A DNA stretch of 64,000 nucleotides from Allodiplogaster sudhausi (Eukaryota > Nematoda > Chromadorea > Rhabditida > Diplogasteridae): the NCBI GenBank assembly GCA_945643635.1, contig CALZFC010000033.1, forward strand, positions 1,861,001 to 1,925,000, written 5' to 3'. The notes beneath the pieces were generated by a model. The model saw only the letters and a program-made list of their open reading frames with translations, did no database searches and was not told the origin of the DNA. The position numbers and the translations under genes were made by a program. Positions 12,681-23,809 of this stretch are shown piece by piece (position 1 is the stretch's first letter; each line of letters begins with the position of its first letter).

Positions 12681-13091
12681 TTAATGGATGCAGAACATTA
12701 CCCTGAAGCCAACAATAGAGACCCCTGGTCGCTGGTACTGTAGTTGGAGTTCTGAATTGAAACGAAGACTTGGCAGCCCGCTCCGATCCTGTGTCATCGC
12801 GAGCAATTCCGATGCGGTTCGAGGTAAACCGACTGGTCGGAGTGGGTTCTCCACCCATTCAAATCCCCGGAGGAGGGGAGCTGCCAGTCTGGATTCTCTC
12901 CGCTGCCCACGCACTCCTCGCTGGTTTATATAATACTTGACGCTTTATATACAACAAATACACTTTGCTTTATATACATAGTACATAATATATGCACTTA
13001 AAGGAGGCGACACCGAGAAAATTTGTATTCTTATTCGCGCATTTTATGATCGTCCTTCTTTAAAAAATGAAAGATTGAGTTTCCGTTGCAG

Positions 13092-14625
13092 GATTGGCGC
13101 TCGGTGCTAACATCGCATTCATCGTCATCTTCGCACAAAGTCCCGGTCGCCTTCTCACTGTGAGCTCATCAACTATATGTATATGTATATGTATAAGTAC
13201 ATATGTACATACATATGTATGCATTATGACCGCTTCTTTCGCTGGTGAGAATTATTTGAAAAGATGAAGAGCGACTATTCTAGCATGCATTCTATCGTAT
13301 TCTCATCCACCTCGTGGCCTCCACAACCATGACATCTCTCGCCCATCTCTGCTCTGCCACGCTCGCCTATGCGCCTCAGGCAAATTCTCACTCTTTGTCT
13401 CACTCTCTCTTTCTCTGTCTCTTTCGCTCACTCTCTCTTTCTCTGTCTCCGTCTCTTTTCCTCTCTTTCTCTGTCTCTTTCTCTTTCTCTCACTCTATCT
13501 TTCTCTGTCTCTTTCTCTCACTCTCTCTTTCCCTGTCTCTGTCTCTCACTGTCTGTCTCTCACTCTCTTTTTCTCTGTCTCTTTCTCTTACTCTCTCTCT
13601 CACCCTCTCTTTCTCTGTCTCTGCAGAAGATGGTGTACGAGGGACGTCTGGAGACGTCAGTGCTGTTCTTCGAGATGGCTGCAGCCTACGGAACTCTCTT
13701 CTTCTCGGTGGTCATCGCAGTCAATCGTTGTTTTGTCTTTGCCTTCCGCCAAGCACACGACTACATCTTTTCGAGGTCACTCTGAAATTCAAGTGGCATT
13801 ATTTCGAGAAAATAACGAGCCATATGCGTTAGGGTGTAATTTATGTCCACAGCTGATAAAAATAATAAAAGTAGGCTTTTTGAGAAATCGTGTGTACACG
13901 TGGATAGCTGCGACGTGGATGAACTCGCTTCTCTTGCCCGCTCTCATCGTCTATCTCGGCTGCTTCCGAGCCTACAACGCAAACTCGAAGGAGTACGAAG
14001 ATACTTGCAGCAGGAGCAACGAGCCTGTCAGCAGGATTATCATCAATGTCAGTGCGAACTCTGCTCTTCTCTGAAAATGAATGCACTCGTTCAGGTGACG
14101 ACGTACGGAAGCTACGGCGTCTGCGCGGCAGTTCTTGTGCTGTACGCTTTCGTCTACCGAAGGATTCAGATGACTCGTCGTCTGTCTGCCGGGAGTCTTC
14201 GCAGAACAACCGCCGCCACCCTCGACGCGCCAGAGAGGACGCTTCTGAGGCAGAGCACTGCCGTTTTCATCCTTTACACGGTAGCATTCTAATTCTATTT
14301 TCAGCCTTATTTATGCAAGAGATATCTGATTAATATTTTAAACCTTCAATATCCTCAGGCTTCAGTGGCTCTTGTGGCGGCTCTTCCCTACGTGCATCTA
14401 AAAGAGTCGACCTACTTCCTTTTGATCTACACCTCTAATCTTCTTAATGCCTCTGTCTCTCTCTGCCACCCTCTTTTCTTCTTCTTCTCTCTCCGTGACT
14501 CTCGCCAGCTTCTCCGCCAGATGCTCCGTACCGTCGCCATGACAGCTGTGGCCTTCCCCAATCTCAGGAGATCCAGTTCTTCGGGCACTGTCCCAGCCCA
14601 GCAGCCTTGCGCTGCCAACAGCTGA
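13092..14625 (+). CDS. seven-transmembrane receptor 2 (SRX-like), 5' end uncertain
   Basis: Exons: 13092-13159 (TM1 part), 13284-13379, 13627-13775, 13885-14047, 14095-14280 and 14359-14625 (TGA). They parallel receptor 1 closely: a 96-nt exon for TM2, then AYGTLFFSVVIAVNR in TM3, IFSR before TM4, a DTC cysteine, LLRQS before TM6, and a Ser-rich tail. The upstream exon with the start codon was not identified. The intron 13380-13626 appears to use a GC donor (CAG then gcaaat) and is almost entirely CT repeat. The acceptor at 13884 is GAG. A polyadenylation-type AATAAA lies near 14826. The next gene is tail to tail. Confidence 0.82.
13380..13626. repeat. CT-repeat intron
   Basis: The whole intron between the TM2 and TM3 exons of receptor 2 is a CT-rich repeat with interspersed CTTT, CTGT and CACT units. 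It runs from a GC-type donor straight into the CTGCAG acceptor. Confidence 0.8.
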
Positions 14626-14881
14626 TTAGGATAATATTGCAACGCCTCGGTCAACATTTGCTTTACTGCTGCAAAACACCGATTGTTTCATTTCTTACAA
14701 GAAAATGTCTTGATAATATCGATATTTTCAGCAACCGTCCTATGCCTTTCTAGGACAGCAGATTGCCATTAATTGTTTTGATTATTGTGCCAGTTTATCC
14801 ACAATTCTGCATTGATAAAGTGCAGCAATAAAGTCTATCTGTGTTCAGGCCAATACAAATATATGTAGATATCAAACAAAT

Positions 14882-16688
14882 TCATTGTCTGTCACCAAGA
14901 GTTTGGGTCAGGGGCAGAGGGAGGCTTCCTACGCCGGTCAGGGAGAGACGGGCTCCTCCGACGAATTTCCTCGTCTTGAGGGATACGGTATTCTTCACAA
15001 TCCGAAGGAACTCGATGATATATCGCTTAATCTTGCGTGTGGTGAGCAGAAAGATCAGGGGATGGACAAGCGATATCAGTGCGCTTAAAAAATTAGAGCA
15101 GAAAATGAGGATGAAGAAGAGCTCAGGAGTGTTATAGAAAATCGGAAGAGACATTTCCATGATATTCAGAATCTGAAGCGGGGCCAAATTGGTTAGCAAT
15201 TTAAAAAGTATTTTTTGGAAAGTAACCGAGTAGATTGCGAAGACGATGATGCTTTGACGGAGGATTGAACGTTCAGGTGAAGGAGCTAAAGAAATACACA
15301 GAATTACGAATTCTCTTGCTTCGCCAGAACTTAACCTCTCTTCGGTCTTCCCAGCCCTGAAAGGCGCAAAGACATGGGATTTGAGCTTCTCCTTCTTTGC
15401 TCTCCGGCCAGCGATGAGATGCTGCTTCGTTGTTGGCGGATTCGAATAAAGGTTGCGATGTAGAGAGCGAGGACGAGGAGGGACACGGCGCAGAAGATGT
15501 ATTGGCATGCCTGCACAGGCAAAGGCAACTTTGGCAACTTGGCATTTGGAATTTGAAGAATAACCAGCATGATTCGCATAGATATCCTCTTTCGGCGTTC
15601 TGAGAGTGGTGTGCAATCATCGTAGAATGAGTTGTTGTTACTCTCGAATCGAGTGTGGCAGTCGGCAACGACAGTCAAAACCAGCGGAACCGCCAAGTTC
15701 ACCACCCAGCATGCACCAATCCAACGCCACACTCCGCTTCTTCAAGATTCTGTGCTTTACTAAGTTGGCCGGTTCTTGAAGAAAAGAGGAGACCTCGAGA
15801 AAATAATATCAGCCTTGCCAACGAAGACGCAGAAGCGATTCAAGGCTATGACTGCAGAGAAGAGAAGTGTACCGTAAGACACGAAAACATCGAGAAAGAG
15901 ACGGGCGTAGCCATTCAGCATTGGCAGTGTATCTTTCTGTCGAGAGTATTCATTCTTTGTAACATCAACGAGAACAGAAGTTAACATATCTGATTGCTGT
16001 ATATTGTTATCTGTAATTAAGATTAAGTCTTGACCGAATACCTTCGCGGCATAGCTGGATGTGACGAATGCAGCCTGCTGCAGAGCAGTGCAGGAAGTAC
16101 AGATTATTAGCTGCACGAGCACGAAGTAGAAGGAATGCTGCAAATGAATTTCTCTCTCATATTTATTATCCAATCCAAAATATCTATCGTCCTCTTTATC
16201 CCTGCTTTTTTTGGTAGTTCTGCCTATATAAATATAGGTATACATATGTATGTATGTACATATAATAATGCTATTAGGTTGGATGCATCTATCACCATTG
16301 TGGGCACATTAATGTTTTTACATTTCATAGGATTATTGAGATCGAGTGGATAAAATTTAAAAAAGAAAACATTGAAAATAAAGAATGAACATACAACAAA
16401 AAGCTTTTTACGAAGGCACACAAATGCCAGAATCGCCAAAACGTTCGAACAAATAGCAATCGATACAACCTGAAGAGTGATTAATATCCTGTCTTCATGT
16501 AGCAGAATGGTCATAAAAAAAATTCTACTAACAATTCCGAGGCTGTAGACTAGTAGAATATAGACTTGTGGAAATACCTCCGGAAATCGATAGTTTCTCA
16601 AACTCGGATTCAAGTCGCGAAACTTTGTCTCCGGCGCTGGATTATATTTTAGTTCAGCAATCAAAAAAATTACAAAACAAGTCAACAC
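14882..16688 (-). CDS. seven-transmembrane receptor 3 (SRX-like)
   Basis: Read 5' to 3' on the minus strand, exons are about 16688-16557 and 16498-16395 (N-terminus and TM1), 16137-16042 (96 nt, TM2), 15936-15794 (TM3, ALNRFCVF), 15739-15565 (TM4 and VVADC), 15510-15336 (TM5), 15285-15227 (SILRQS and TM6) and 15172-14882 (TM7 and tail). In-frame short introns make two of the open frames look longer than the real exons, for example 15226-15173, whose removal restores alignment with the paralogs. The N-terminal start at 16688 is plausible but unproven. It is probably a chemosensory receptor at the ciliary membrane, by analogy with nematode families. Confidence 0.83.
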
Positions 16689-16869
16689 TTGATAATGGGA
16701 TTACGAGAGATGACAGAAGATTAACTGACGTTCGAAAGACTGAAACATTTGAGAACGAAGAGATGCACAAGGAGGTTAGAATTTGAGAAATGAACGGATG
16801 AGTATCCTCGCTTATTGTCTCTTTTCCTTCTCCTTCTGATGGTGAGTTTCTTCGTAGTTCTTTACCTCT

Positions 16870-17348
16870 CTCTCTCTCTCTCTCTCTCTCTGTCAACTAA
16901 TAAGTACTTTCTAAGTTCTAATTTACAAATGCGCATCTAAGTAATACCTATGTACTTGAATACACATGATGTGTGTATGTGTTAACATGTGCTCGTGTCC
17001 TTATCAAAATTGCCACGCATACGCATTATAAATTGGTGCTACTAATTTGTAACTCATACATGTATAAAAATTTTGCCTTTTGCAATGTGTTACTCCCAGA
17101 AACCAATCTCAATTATTGTTAATTCATTCAAAACTTTTTATTCAATCGTTCGACCATTGGATTTTAAACGCCATCTTTAACCATATCGTCCCATTTAGAA
17201 ATGATCATTATTCAAGCTTTTATGTATGTACATAAGAAACAAATAACATGTTTGCTGAACATGAATATTATGCACGGCAATGCAACCTCTAATATTCTCG
17301 CCCAAATTGCAAGTTGCATTCAACTTGAAGCTTATACAAGAGATGTCT
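16870..17348. other. intergenic spacer with a CT microsatellite
   Basis: A (CT)n run at about 16867-16892 is followed by AT-rich sequence with no supported gene up to the 3' end of the next receptor copy. Confidence 0.6.
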
Positions 17349-18580
17349 CTACTCTCTGAAATGTGCTTGTGTGGTGGAGACGGAGAGTGAGGGGGCAGCA
17401 CGAGCAGCAGTTTCTCTCTTCTTCACCCTCATACATGTTATCATACTGCCTCTGTCAAAGAGTTCAGAAATGTAATTTCGGGTGTCCTTGGTGAAAACTA
17501 GAAAAAGGAATCGATGCACGACAGAAATCAGCGAGTTCAGCAAGTTCGAAGAGAAGACAAGCACGAAGAAGAACACTTCACTGGAGTTCAACAAGCGCCA
17601 TGTTCAAGGCGTTCAAAATCTCAAAACCTTTACCATTAGATTCCTCTAGAATAAAAGCTATCATACTCGTAAGAAAATTCGAAAGCTGGAACAATAGAAG
17701 AAAAATGAAATGAGCTAACTGTATAAATGATAAACACAGCCATACTCTGGCGGAGAATCGAGAACTCTGGAGAGTTGTCTGCAAGCAGTCTATCCTAATT
17801 ATGTTTTGCATATAGCTACCAAATGATAAAAACTAGCTTTTTGCCTGGTGAGAGTGTGGAGGAGAGAACGATTGAGAGTGTGGAGGAGAGAATTATGTTT
17901 TGCATATAGCTACCAAATGATAAAAACTAGCTTTTTGCCTGGTGAGAGTGTGGAGGAGAGAACGATTTGAATATCCTCTTCTGCACAGTCGATGCGAGTC
18001 TTCGTTGAGATTGGATATGGAAGAAGGTTGCGATGTAAAGGGCGAGCACGGCGACGGATATCACACAGAATAAGAGTTGCGAAAACAACAACCAAAGGCG
18101 GCAGTCCACTCGAGACCTAGCATCCAACCGTCCAGAACAATAGCTGACAAATCTCGAGAATTCACTATTCTCTTCAAGACAATTTCATACTCCCATAATG
18201 GTTTCTGCAAGTAATGAAGGGGCACCACAACCACATGTTAAGATTAGAATCGCGCCTTGTAAAGAAGCGGTCCGACTTTCCGACAAATACGCTGTATCGA
18301 TTGAATGCAATGAGGGCAGAGAAGAGGAGAGTACTGTAGCACACGAAGGAATTCACGAAGAGACGCAGTTCACCCGTCACGAACATCATCGTTGCTTCCT
18401 AGAAGTTTATTTTCTCTACTGGAATTATAGTATGCTATAGGATTCGAAAAGAATTGTTTGGAGTGTGCCAACCACCGCAATATAGGAAGAGGAGATAAAA
18501 GAAGCTTGCAAAAGAGCCGTTAGAAAAGTGCAGACGAGGAGGTGCATGAAGAGAATGTTGAAGGCACACTAGTAATTCAG
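17349..18580 (-). pseudogene. decayed seven-transmembrane receptor 4
   Basis: Recognisable pieces on the minus strand are a TM2 exon at about 18570-18470, TM3 at about 18390-18260 (AFNRYSVF), TM5 at about 18080-17950, TM6 at 17778-17720 (SILRQS) and TM7 at 17685-17634 plus 17575-17349. No TM1 exon was found upstream. The TM4 region is reduced to a short fragment (MWLWCPFITC) followed by stops, and the TM3 exon lacks a normal GT donor. A 94-bp tandem duplication (17797-17967) sits between the TM5 and TM6 exons. The TM6-TM7 part is still in frame if a short intron 17633-17576 is removed, so decay is recent or the gene model is incomplete. Confidence 0.65.
17797..17967. repeat. 94-bp tandem duplication
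   Basis: The sequence starting AATTATGTTTTGCATATAGC at 17797 is repeated from 17891, with the second copy reaching about 17967. The copies are essentially identical, so the duplication is young. It lies in the degraded receptor copy. Confidence 0.9.
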
Positions 18581-18589
18581 GCCTTCTGC

Positions 18590-19369
18590 CGCGGATTAAA
18601 ATATTAAAAATTTACAGGTTTGTAGAGCATACCAAAGTGTGCATCCTTGTCCTGATAAAAATAACAAAAGTAAAGCAATTCGCAACCAACGAAGCGAAGA
18701 CGATCTGAAATGTATAGATCACGTGAACATAAACAGAACACGAAATAATTGAAAACATAGCTAACTGAGGTATGGATGCTGATCATAATTAAATAAGGGT
18801 TGTGGTATTGCCTAGGAAACTGGATTAATGGCTCTGTCGGATCTCTATTCTTAGGGCCGGGAGGAGCTGCAAAATTGACATGACTGGTTGAGTAAAATAA
18901 ATAGAAAAAAGGTCTTTTTTAGTTATATGGATAAAAAATAGCTAACGATGGCAGGGTTGAAACATTTAAATCGATCACAACAGTCGATAGTCGATGTGGC
19001 CCTCAGAACGTACAAGTCTTCCAAGATATTTTGGGTGTAATTGGTTTCGATGCCACCTGGAGCTTTCGAGAATAAAATCTTGGTCAACACTCTTCAATTT
19101 ATGTATGTATGTACATGCACATTATGTTGAGACTCGTGTCTAAGTGATGAATTCTGTTAGTCAGGCATAGCCAGGCTTGTATCCACTCCAACAGGCCAAT
19201 TTTCTAGTAATAGCTACGACAGGAATCGGTTGCTTTTACATTGTATAGTCACATACATACATATAATTGTGAAAATTATAGCTTTCACTTCTTCATGTTC
19301 TACTTCATATCACGAAATCGTTTATCCACTGCTTGCATTTTACAAAGTGTGCATATTCTTGAGAGGCGA
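18590..19369. other. intergenic spacer
   Basis: No gene is supported. The open frame at 18604-18786 (-) is hydrophobic but lacks receptor motifs. It may be a relic of the missing 5' part of receptor 4, but this could not be shown. Confidence 0.45.
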
Positions 19370-21237
19370 TTAGCGTTTCTTCTTCTGAAACAATAAACGA
19401 TGAATAGTATAAGAATAAGCGGAGTGCGAGGACCTGCGTTTCCTTCTTCAGAAGCTGAGCGCTGAAGGAGAACTTGTCTTCCTTGTCCTTCCAAGCGTCA
19501 ACCAAGACGAAGTAGAAAGTATCGCGATCCACAGGAACCGTGCATTCATCGCCGATCTAATTGTTGAGTATAATTTCAGGCGAACTAATGGCTAATTGAA
19601 GAGTAGAACCTTAAGGCTGTTGAGCTGTCCATACTCACATCCAGTCTCCTGGAAGCGCATCTTGAACCGGAACGAGTTCGGAGAGCTTGGAATGCATGCA
19701 AGCTCGAGCTAAACGACGAAGAGTTTGAGGAGTCAAGTAGTTATTACTTTCGACTGCAAAGGGAACTAGGAGGTAAGAGAGAATGAACCGGACCCGCTCG
19801 GGAACGAGCACGTGCGGGGCCGCCTTCAGTGCGTTCACCTCGTGGATGCCCTTCCACGCCAAGGCCTAGAAGAAAATTAGGATACTTTACTTTTGTTATT
19901 TTGATAATTGTAATTCTAAAGGAAGCAGGATCTGCCGACTGACGATGTATTCCGTGTTCTTTGCTTCCTTGAGAGGAGAGCATTCACCCACCGTAACTGG
20001 CTGAAAATAAGTTATTAAGAGGAGACACACTTAAAAATTAAAATTCGATAGCCACAACTGCAAGAATAATCAGCCAACGTTGAAATTGGGAGTTGATGGC
20101 AGCTCAGTTGGAACTTCGACTTTCGCTGTAGTTTCTTCCACTTCTGGCTTACTATTTGTCACCTCAACGTTTTGCATATTTGATATATCTTCTTCTATAT
20201 AAATGTGTAAAGGGAGCTATGGGAACAATATACATGTGGGCTTTCTCTTCATGGGCGATTTTACGTATTGTTATCTCTTCATGCGGGGTTTCATTCAAAA
20301 CATGGACCTCGAAATTTAAGCGATCTTGGTTCATTGGCTTGAAATATTCCCCTTTAAGAGACTTTAAGGTATATAAAAATTGAGAAGACTAGCAAAGCCA
20401 CCTGAGATGCTGCAGCGGTGGTTGGAGCAGGCTTAGTGACCACTTCAGACGAAGTTGTGGTTGTGGCCGGCCCCTCTGGCCGTGGAGGGCCCGTCACAAC
20501 AATCCGAATGTTCAACAAAACTGGCCCGTCAGATATGGTCGGAACGTCCTTGATCTTCTGCATGAGTTCGCCCACTTCCAGAGAGGCTTCTCCCTTCTGG
20601 CCAGGCAGCCTCACTCGAATCTTCACTTCCTTCTCGTCCACTTCTGCACTCGCCAGCATTGCCTTGCAATTTATGAAGAAACAATTGAATCACTCATGTT
20701 GTTCGTTGTTAGAACGCAGCGCTTACTACTCAATTGATCTACAAAGTCACCTGGATTCCTTCTTGCAGAGTTGTCAGTTGGTCTCCGCGGTATTCTTTGA
20801 CGATTCGTTTCTTTAAAAATATATATGTATATAAGGAAGATGGAGCTGATTTAGAAAGAGAAATACGTAGATGCACAAACCCCATTATTTTGGTTGTCAA
20901 TTTCGACACGGATGGTTAGGTCGCCCTTCTTTTCCTGAATGTTTAATTAAGCATTTCAATACTGTGATTAGAAAAATAATAACAAGTGATAGACGAGTGA
21001 ATCTAGAAGAAAAAAAAAGTTTTGAAAGAAGAGGCTGATTGTCACCAGTTCGATTGGAATGGAGCGTGCGGTGATCGAGTGGAAGAGCACCGCCAAGAGC
21101 ATCCATTTCTGAGCAGACACAAATCAACTGTACTTCCATTCCAATCACAAATACATATTTAAATGTATAAATCATAATAGACAACTACAAGAAGTACTAA
21201 TAATCTCTGACGGCGAGCAATTGAATACCTTGAGCAT
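19370..21237 (-). CDS. secreted protein with a possible cystatin-like C-terminal domain
   Basis: Eleven minus-strand exons keep frame throughout: 21237-21229, 21108-21046, 20934-20881, 20810-20751, 20662-20402, 20162-20079, 20000-19944, 19865-19794, 19708-19610, 19556-19434 and a short last exon ending at 19370. The product is about 298 residues. It opens with a clear signal peptide (MLKKWMLLAVLFHSITA). An N-terminal half with alternating charged/hydrophobic strands follows, then a Thr/Pro-rich linker, then a C-terminal half holding cysteines in ECS, LACIPS, TGCEYG and DECTV. The last half (a helix-like AWKGIHEVN followed by strands and paired cysteines) recalls the cystatin fold, but the QxVxG inhibitor loop is absent, so the assignment is weak. 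All internal exons are phase 0. The last-exon tail KKKR is tentative. It sits between receptor genes. Confidence 0.7.
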
Positions 21238-21538
21238 GTTGTCTTCAACGTGGCAGAATGGAAGGGAGCGAAGAAGGCTTTTGGAGAAGACGCCCTCAGG
21301 CAGTTGCCATGAAATGCCCACTTCTTATAGCCGAGACATCGCTTTATTGCCTTTGCTGCCCCCAACCGTTCTCTCTTCCTCCCGAATTGTCAATCACTAC
21401 ATCCATGCCTTTTATATGCCACTTCGCCATGCTTTCATCAGTCATATTAACGTACAGATCCTCAACTCTGTCGTTCGCAATTAAATATACAATTCTTCTT
21501 TATTTGTCGTGACACTTGAGATAACATTAAAAGGAAGT

Positions 21539-23211
21539 CTAATATCGAATGATATGCATGTGATGTCCTTCGTGCTTGGATCCAATGCTCGCTCCTTCGC
21601 CATTCGCTCTCTTTCGACTGATTCCAGACAGGGAGACGATGGCCGAGCGAATGATGTTGCGTGATTCTTGCGTGGAAGCGAGATAGAAGAGAGGGTAGAG
21701 AAGATCGATAAGGACAGCGAGGAAGTTGTATGCGAAAGAGATGTAGAAGAAGCCCTCGTTCTCAGCGTGGATCAACGGGAGCAGAGAGAAGGCAATCGCC
21801 ACCAACTGGAAGCCCACGCATTTCTTCCTCTCCAAAATATAGTTATACACACATTTAATCGAATAGTGTGCGCTTAAACCAGTTAAGATTGTGAGGAAGC
21901 AGTTTCAGTTGGTAAGTAATAGCCTTTGCTGTATCTATGTACATCTGCACTACGTAGATACCTATGTATGTAAGTATGTAACTACTAGATTCCTTGAGCA
22001 AAACTGACGACGTAGAGCAAGAACATGACAATGCTCTGGCGGAGAAGAGTGTGCTCGGGACGAGCCGCTCCCAGTCGGAGGGGAGCGCAGAGATGGCGTT
22101 GTCGGCGGATACGAATGAAGATTACGATGTACAGTAGAAGAACAACCGCAACGACGAAGTAGTAGACGTTCGAGACCACCTGTTGGGGAATTAGACTCTT
22201 CTGCCGGGCACAGCTTCACTTCTTTGTGGAAAAGGAAGAACTCCCATCAACGTTTCTTGAGTTATGGATGCATTATTTCTGCATAAAAGTCTTTTGATTT
22301 CGTCGCTCACTAAATATAGGCAATATATGGAAGGAAGTATTCAAACCATGACAATAGTCTCGGCTAGGCGGCTTCCTCCTTTCCTTTCACATGAATCGTA
22401 GAATGTCTTGCTTGCCTCGCTGAACTTTCGACTGCAACCATAGACGGAGATGAGAATTGGCATGAGAAGAGAAGTCGCCCAGCCGCCGCTCACCCACCAC
22501 AATGTGCGGTGTCTGGGGCAAAATTCTTTTTTTTTTTTACAATTTATTTTCTTTCTTTCTAGAATAGCAGCCAACAGTGCCGCAAGGATTTCGATGACGC
22601 AAGGATCTCACCCAGAGAAGAGTTGCCTGAGGCTGACAGTTGCAAATGTGCAGAATCGATTGAATGCGATTAGAGTGGAGAAGAAGAGAATTCCATAGCT
22701 GGCCAGACCGTTCAAAAATGTTGCTGTTGTCTTGCCAGCCGATGAAAAGATGTCTTTCTGAAGTACATAGCACATACAAAGCATATTCAGGCTATTTCTA
22801 TTTCATTTTACATTTTCATTTAAGAAAATTCTGCCCTCTCTCTCTGTCTTTCGGAAAGCACAAATACTTGCGTCCACTAGGCAAGAAAGAGTATACCTTG
22901 AAGCTGTACGCGGTGACAACAAACACGAATTGAATAGCGGCCTCGAGGGAAGTGCAAAGAACGAGTTGGAAGAGAATGTGATAGAAGGGATGCTGAAAGT
23001 GGAGCAGAATGAGCCAGCTCTAATCAGAAGCTCTGACCGCGAAGAAGAACTTGCGGCCCTTGACCATGACAAGGAAGAAGCTGCCTCCGACAAGAAGAGC
23101 GAGGACGATGACGAAGCCGTGGAGGGCTGCGAATGCGTCCACGCGCTCAATCTCAGGGTATTCCAGGTTCACCAACTGAAATCGCACCTTTTCCATTCTT
23201 CCCTTCTTCAT
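21539..23211 (-). CDS. seven-transmembrane receptor 5 (SRX-like)
   Basis: Minus-strand exons: 23211-23038 (N-terminus and TM1, ending GRKFFFA), 22992-22897 (96 nt, TM2), 22757-22612 (TM3, AFNRFCTF), 22512-22347 (TM4, then DSC), 22179-22009 (TM5, TLLRQS, TM6) and 21805-21539 (TM7 and a basic His-rich tail). Exons join in frame and correspond one to one with the paralogs. The start at 23211 is the first ATG in frame and gives a 30-residue N-terminus. No sign of decay was seen. Confidence 0.85.
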
Positions 23212-23809
23212 TCCCCTTCATTAAAACCAAGCTGAATAAAAAAAATGACTTGATGACCCCTCTATCGTCGATCGCAACGCCCCAATTAAAACCACGTCCA
23301 CTTATCGCGCTCTTCGTAACAACTGCAAGTTTATGATAGAAAACATGTTAATTAATATGTCTATGCCTCTGAAAGATGTTATGATTTATGACAAAATCAA
23401 AACTGTAAAAAAGGGAGAAACTGACTGGTGGGCTCTATTAACATCATGTTGAGGCCGGTTTCGCTAGCTTGAAAGAGGTTGTCGGCTGTTATTAGAAACA
23501 AAGAAATTAAGAATGTATGTAGGTCACCCTTTATTCCGAATAAACAAGATAAGATGGCGAGAGCACAAAACGCGTAGAATGGGAAATTATCCAACTGGCC
23601 GCAATTCCTGACACTCTTGGCAGGTGAAAGCGGGAAATGGAGCATTCAAATGTAAAATTAGATAGTGCCGAGGAGAATAAGCACGGGATATTGTCAGGGA
23701 AGGGAAAGAACAGATCTGTCAGTCTAATTAGAAGGCGAGCTCACGTGTAGTCAGCAGGTGGATTCTATGAAAATGAAACAGACTAAGGTATACTGTATTG
23801 CGTTTGTTC
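23212..23809. other. intergenic spacer between receptors 5 and 6
   Basis: No exon supported. The open frame 23397-23645 (-) is hydrophobic (FCALAILSCLFGIKGD) and might be a relic of a receptor-like exon, but has no conserved motif. Confidence 0.4.

Larger units (their letters stand above)
10021..12740. mobile_element. 2.7-kb foldback element flanked by TA (Tc1/mariner-type ends)
   Basis: The ends are inverted copies beginning CAGTACC and reaching CAGGGGTCTC, each bordered by TA (10019-10020 and 12741-12742). The TA flank and CAGT end are typical of Tc1/mariner elements. The two arms match inward over long stretches, for example 10188-10260 against 12140-12215 and 10670-10826 against 11285-11395 plus 11688-11740. 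The arms differ by extra segments, including about 300 bp in the right arm, and by a TTAA element inserted at 12238-12680. The centre holds a CT-rich tract. No transposase is seen, so it would be non-autonomous. Several tRNA-like A-box/B-box pairs lie inside. Confidence 0.8.
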
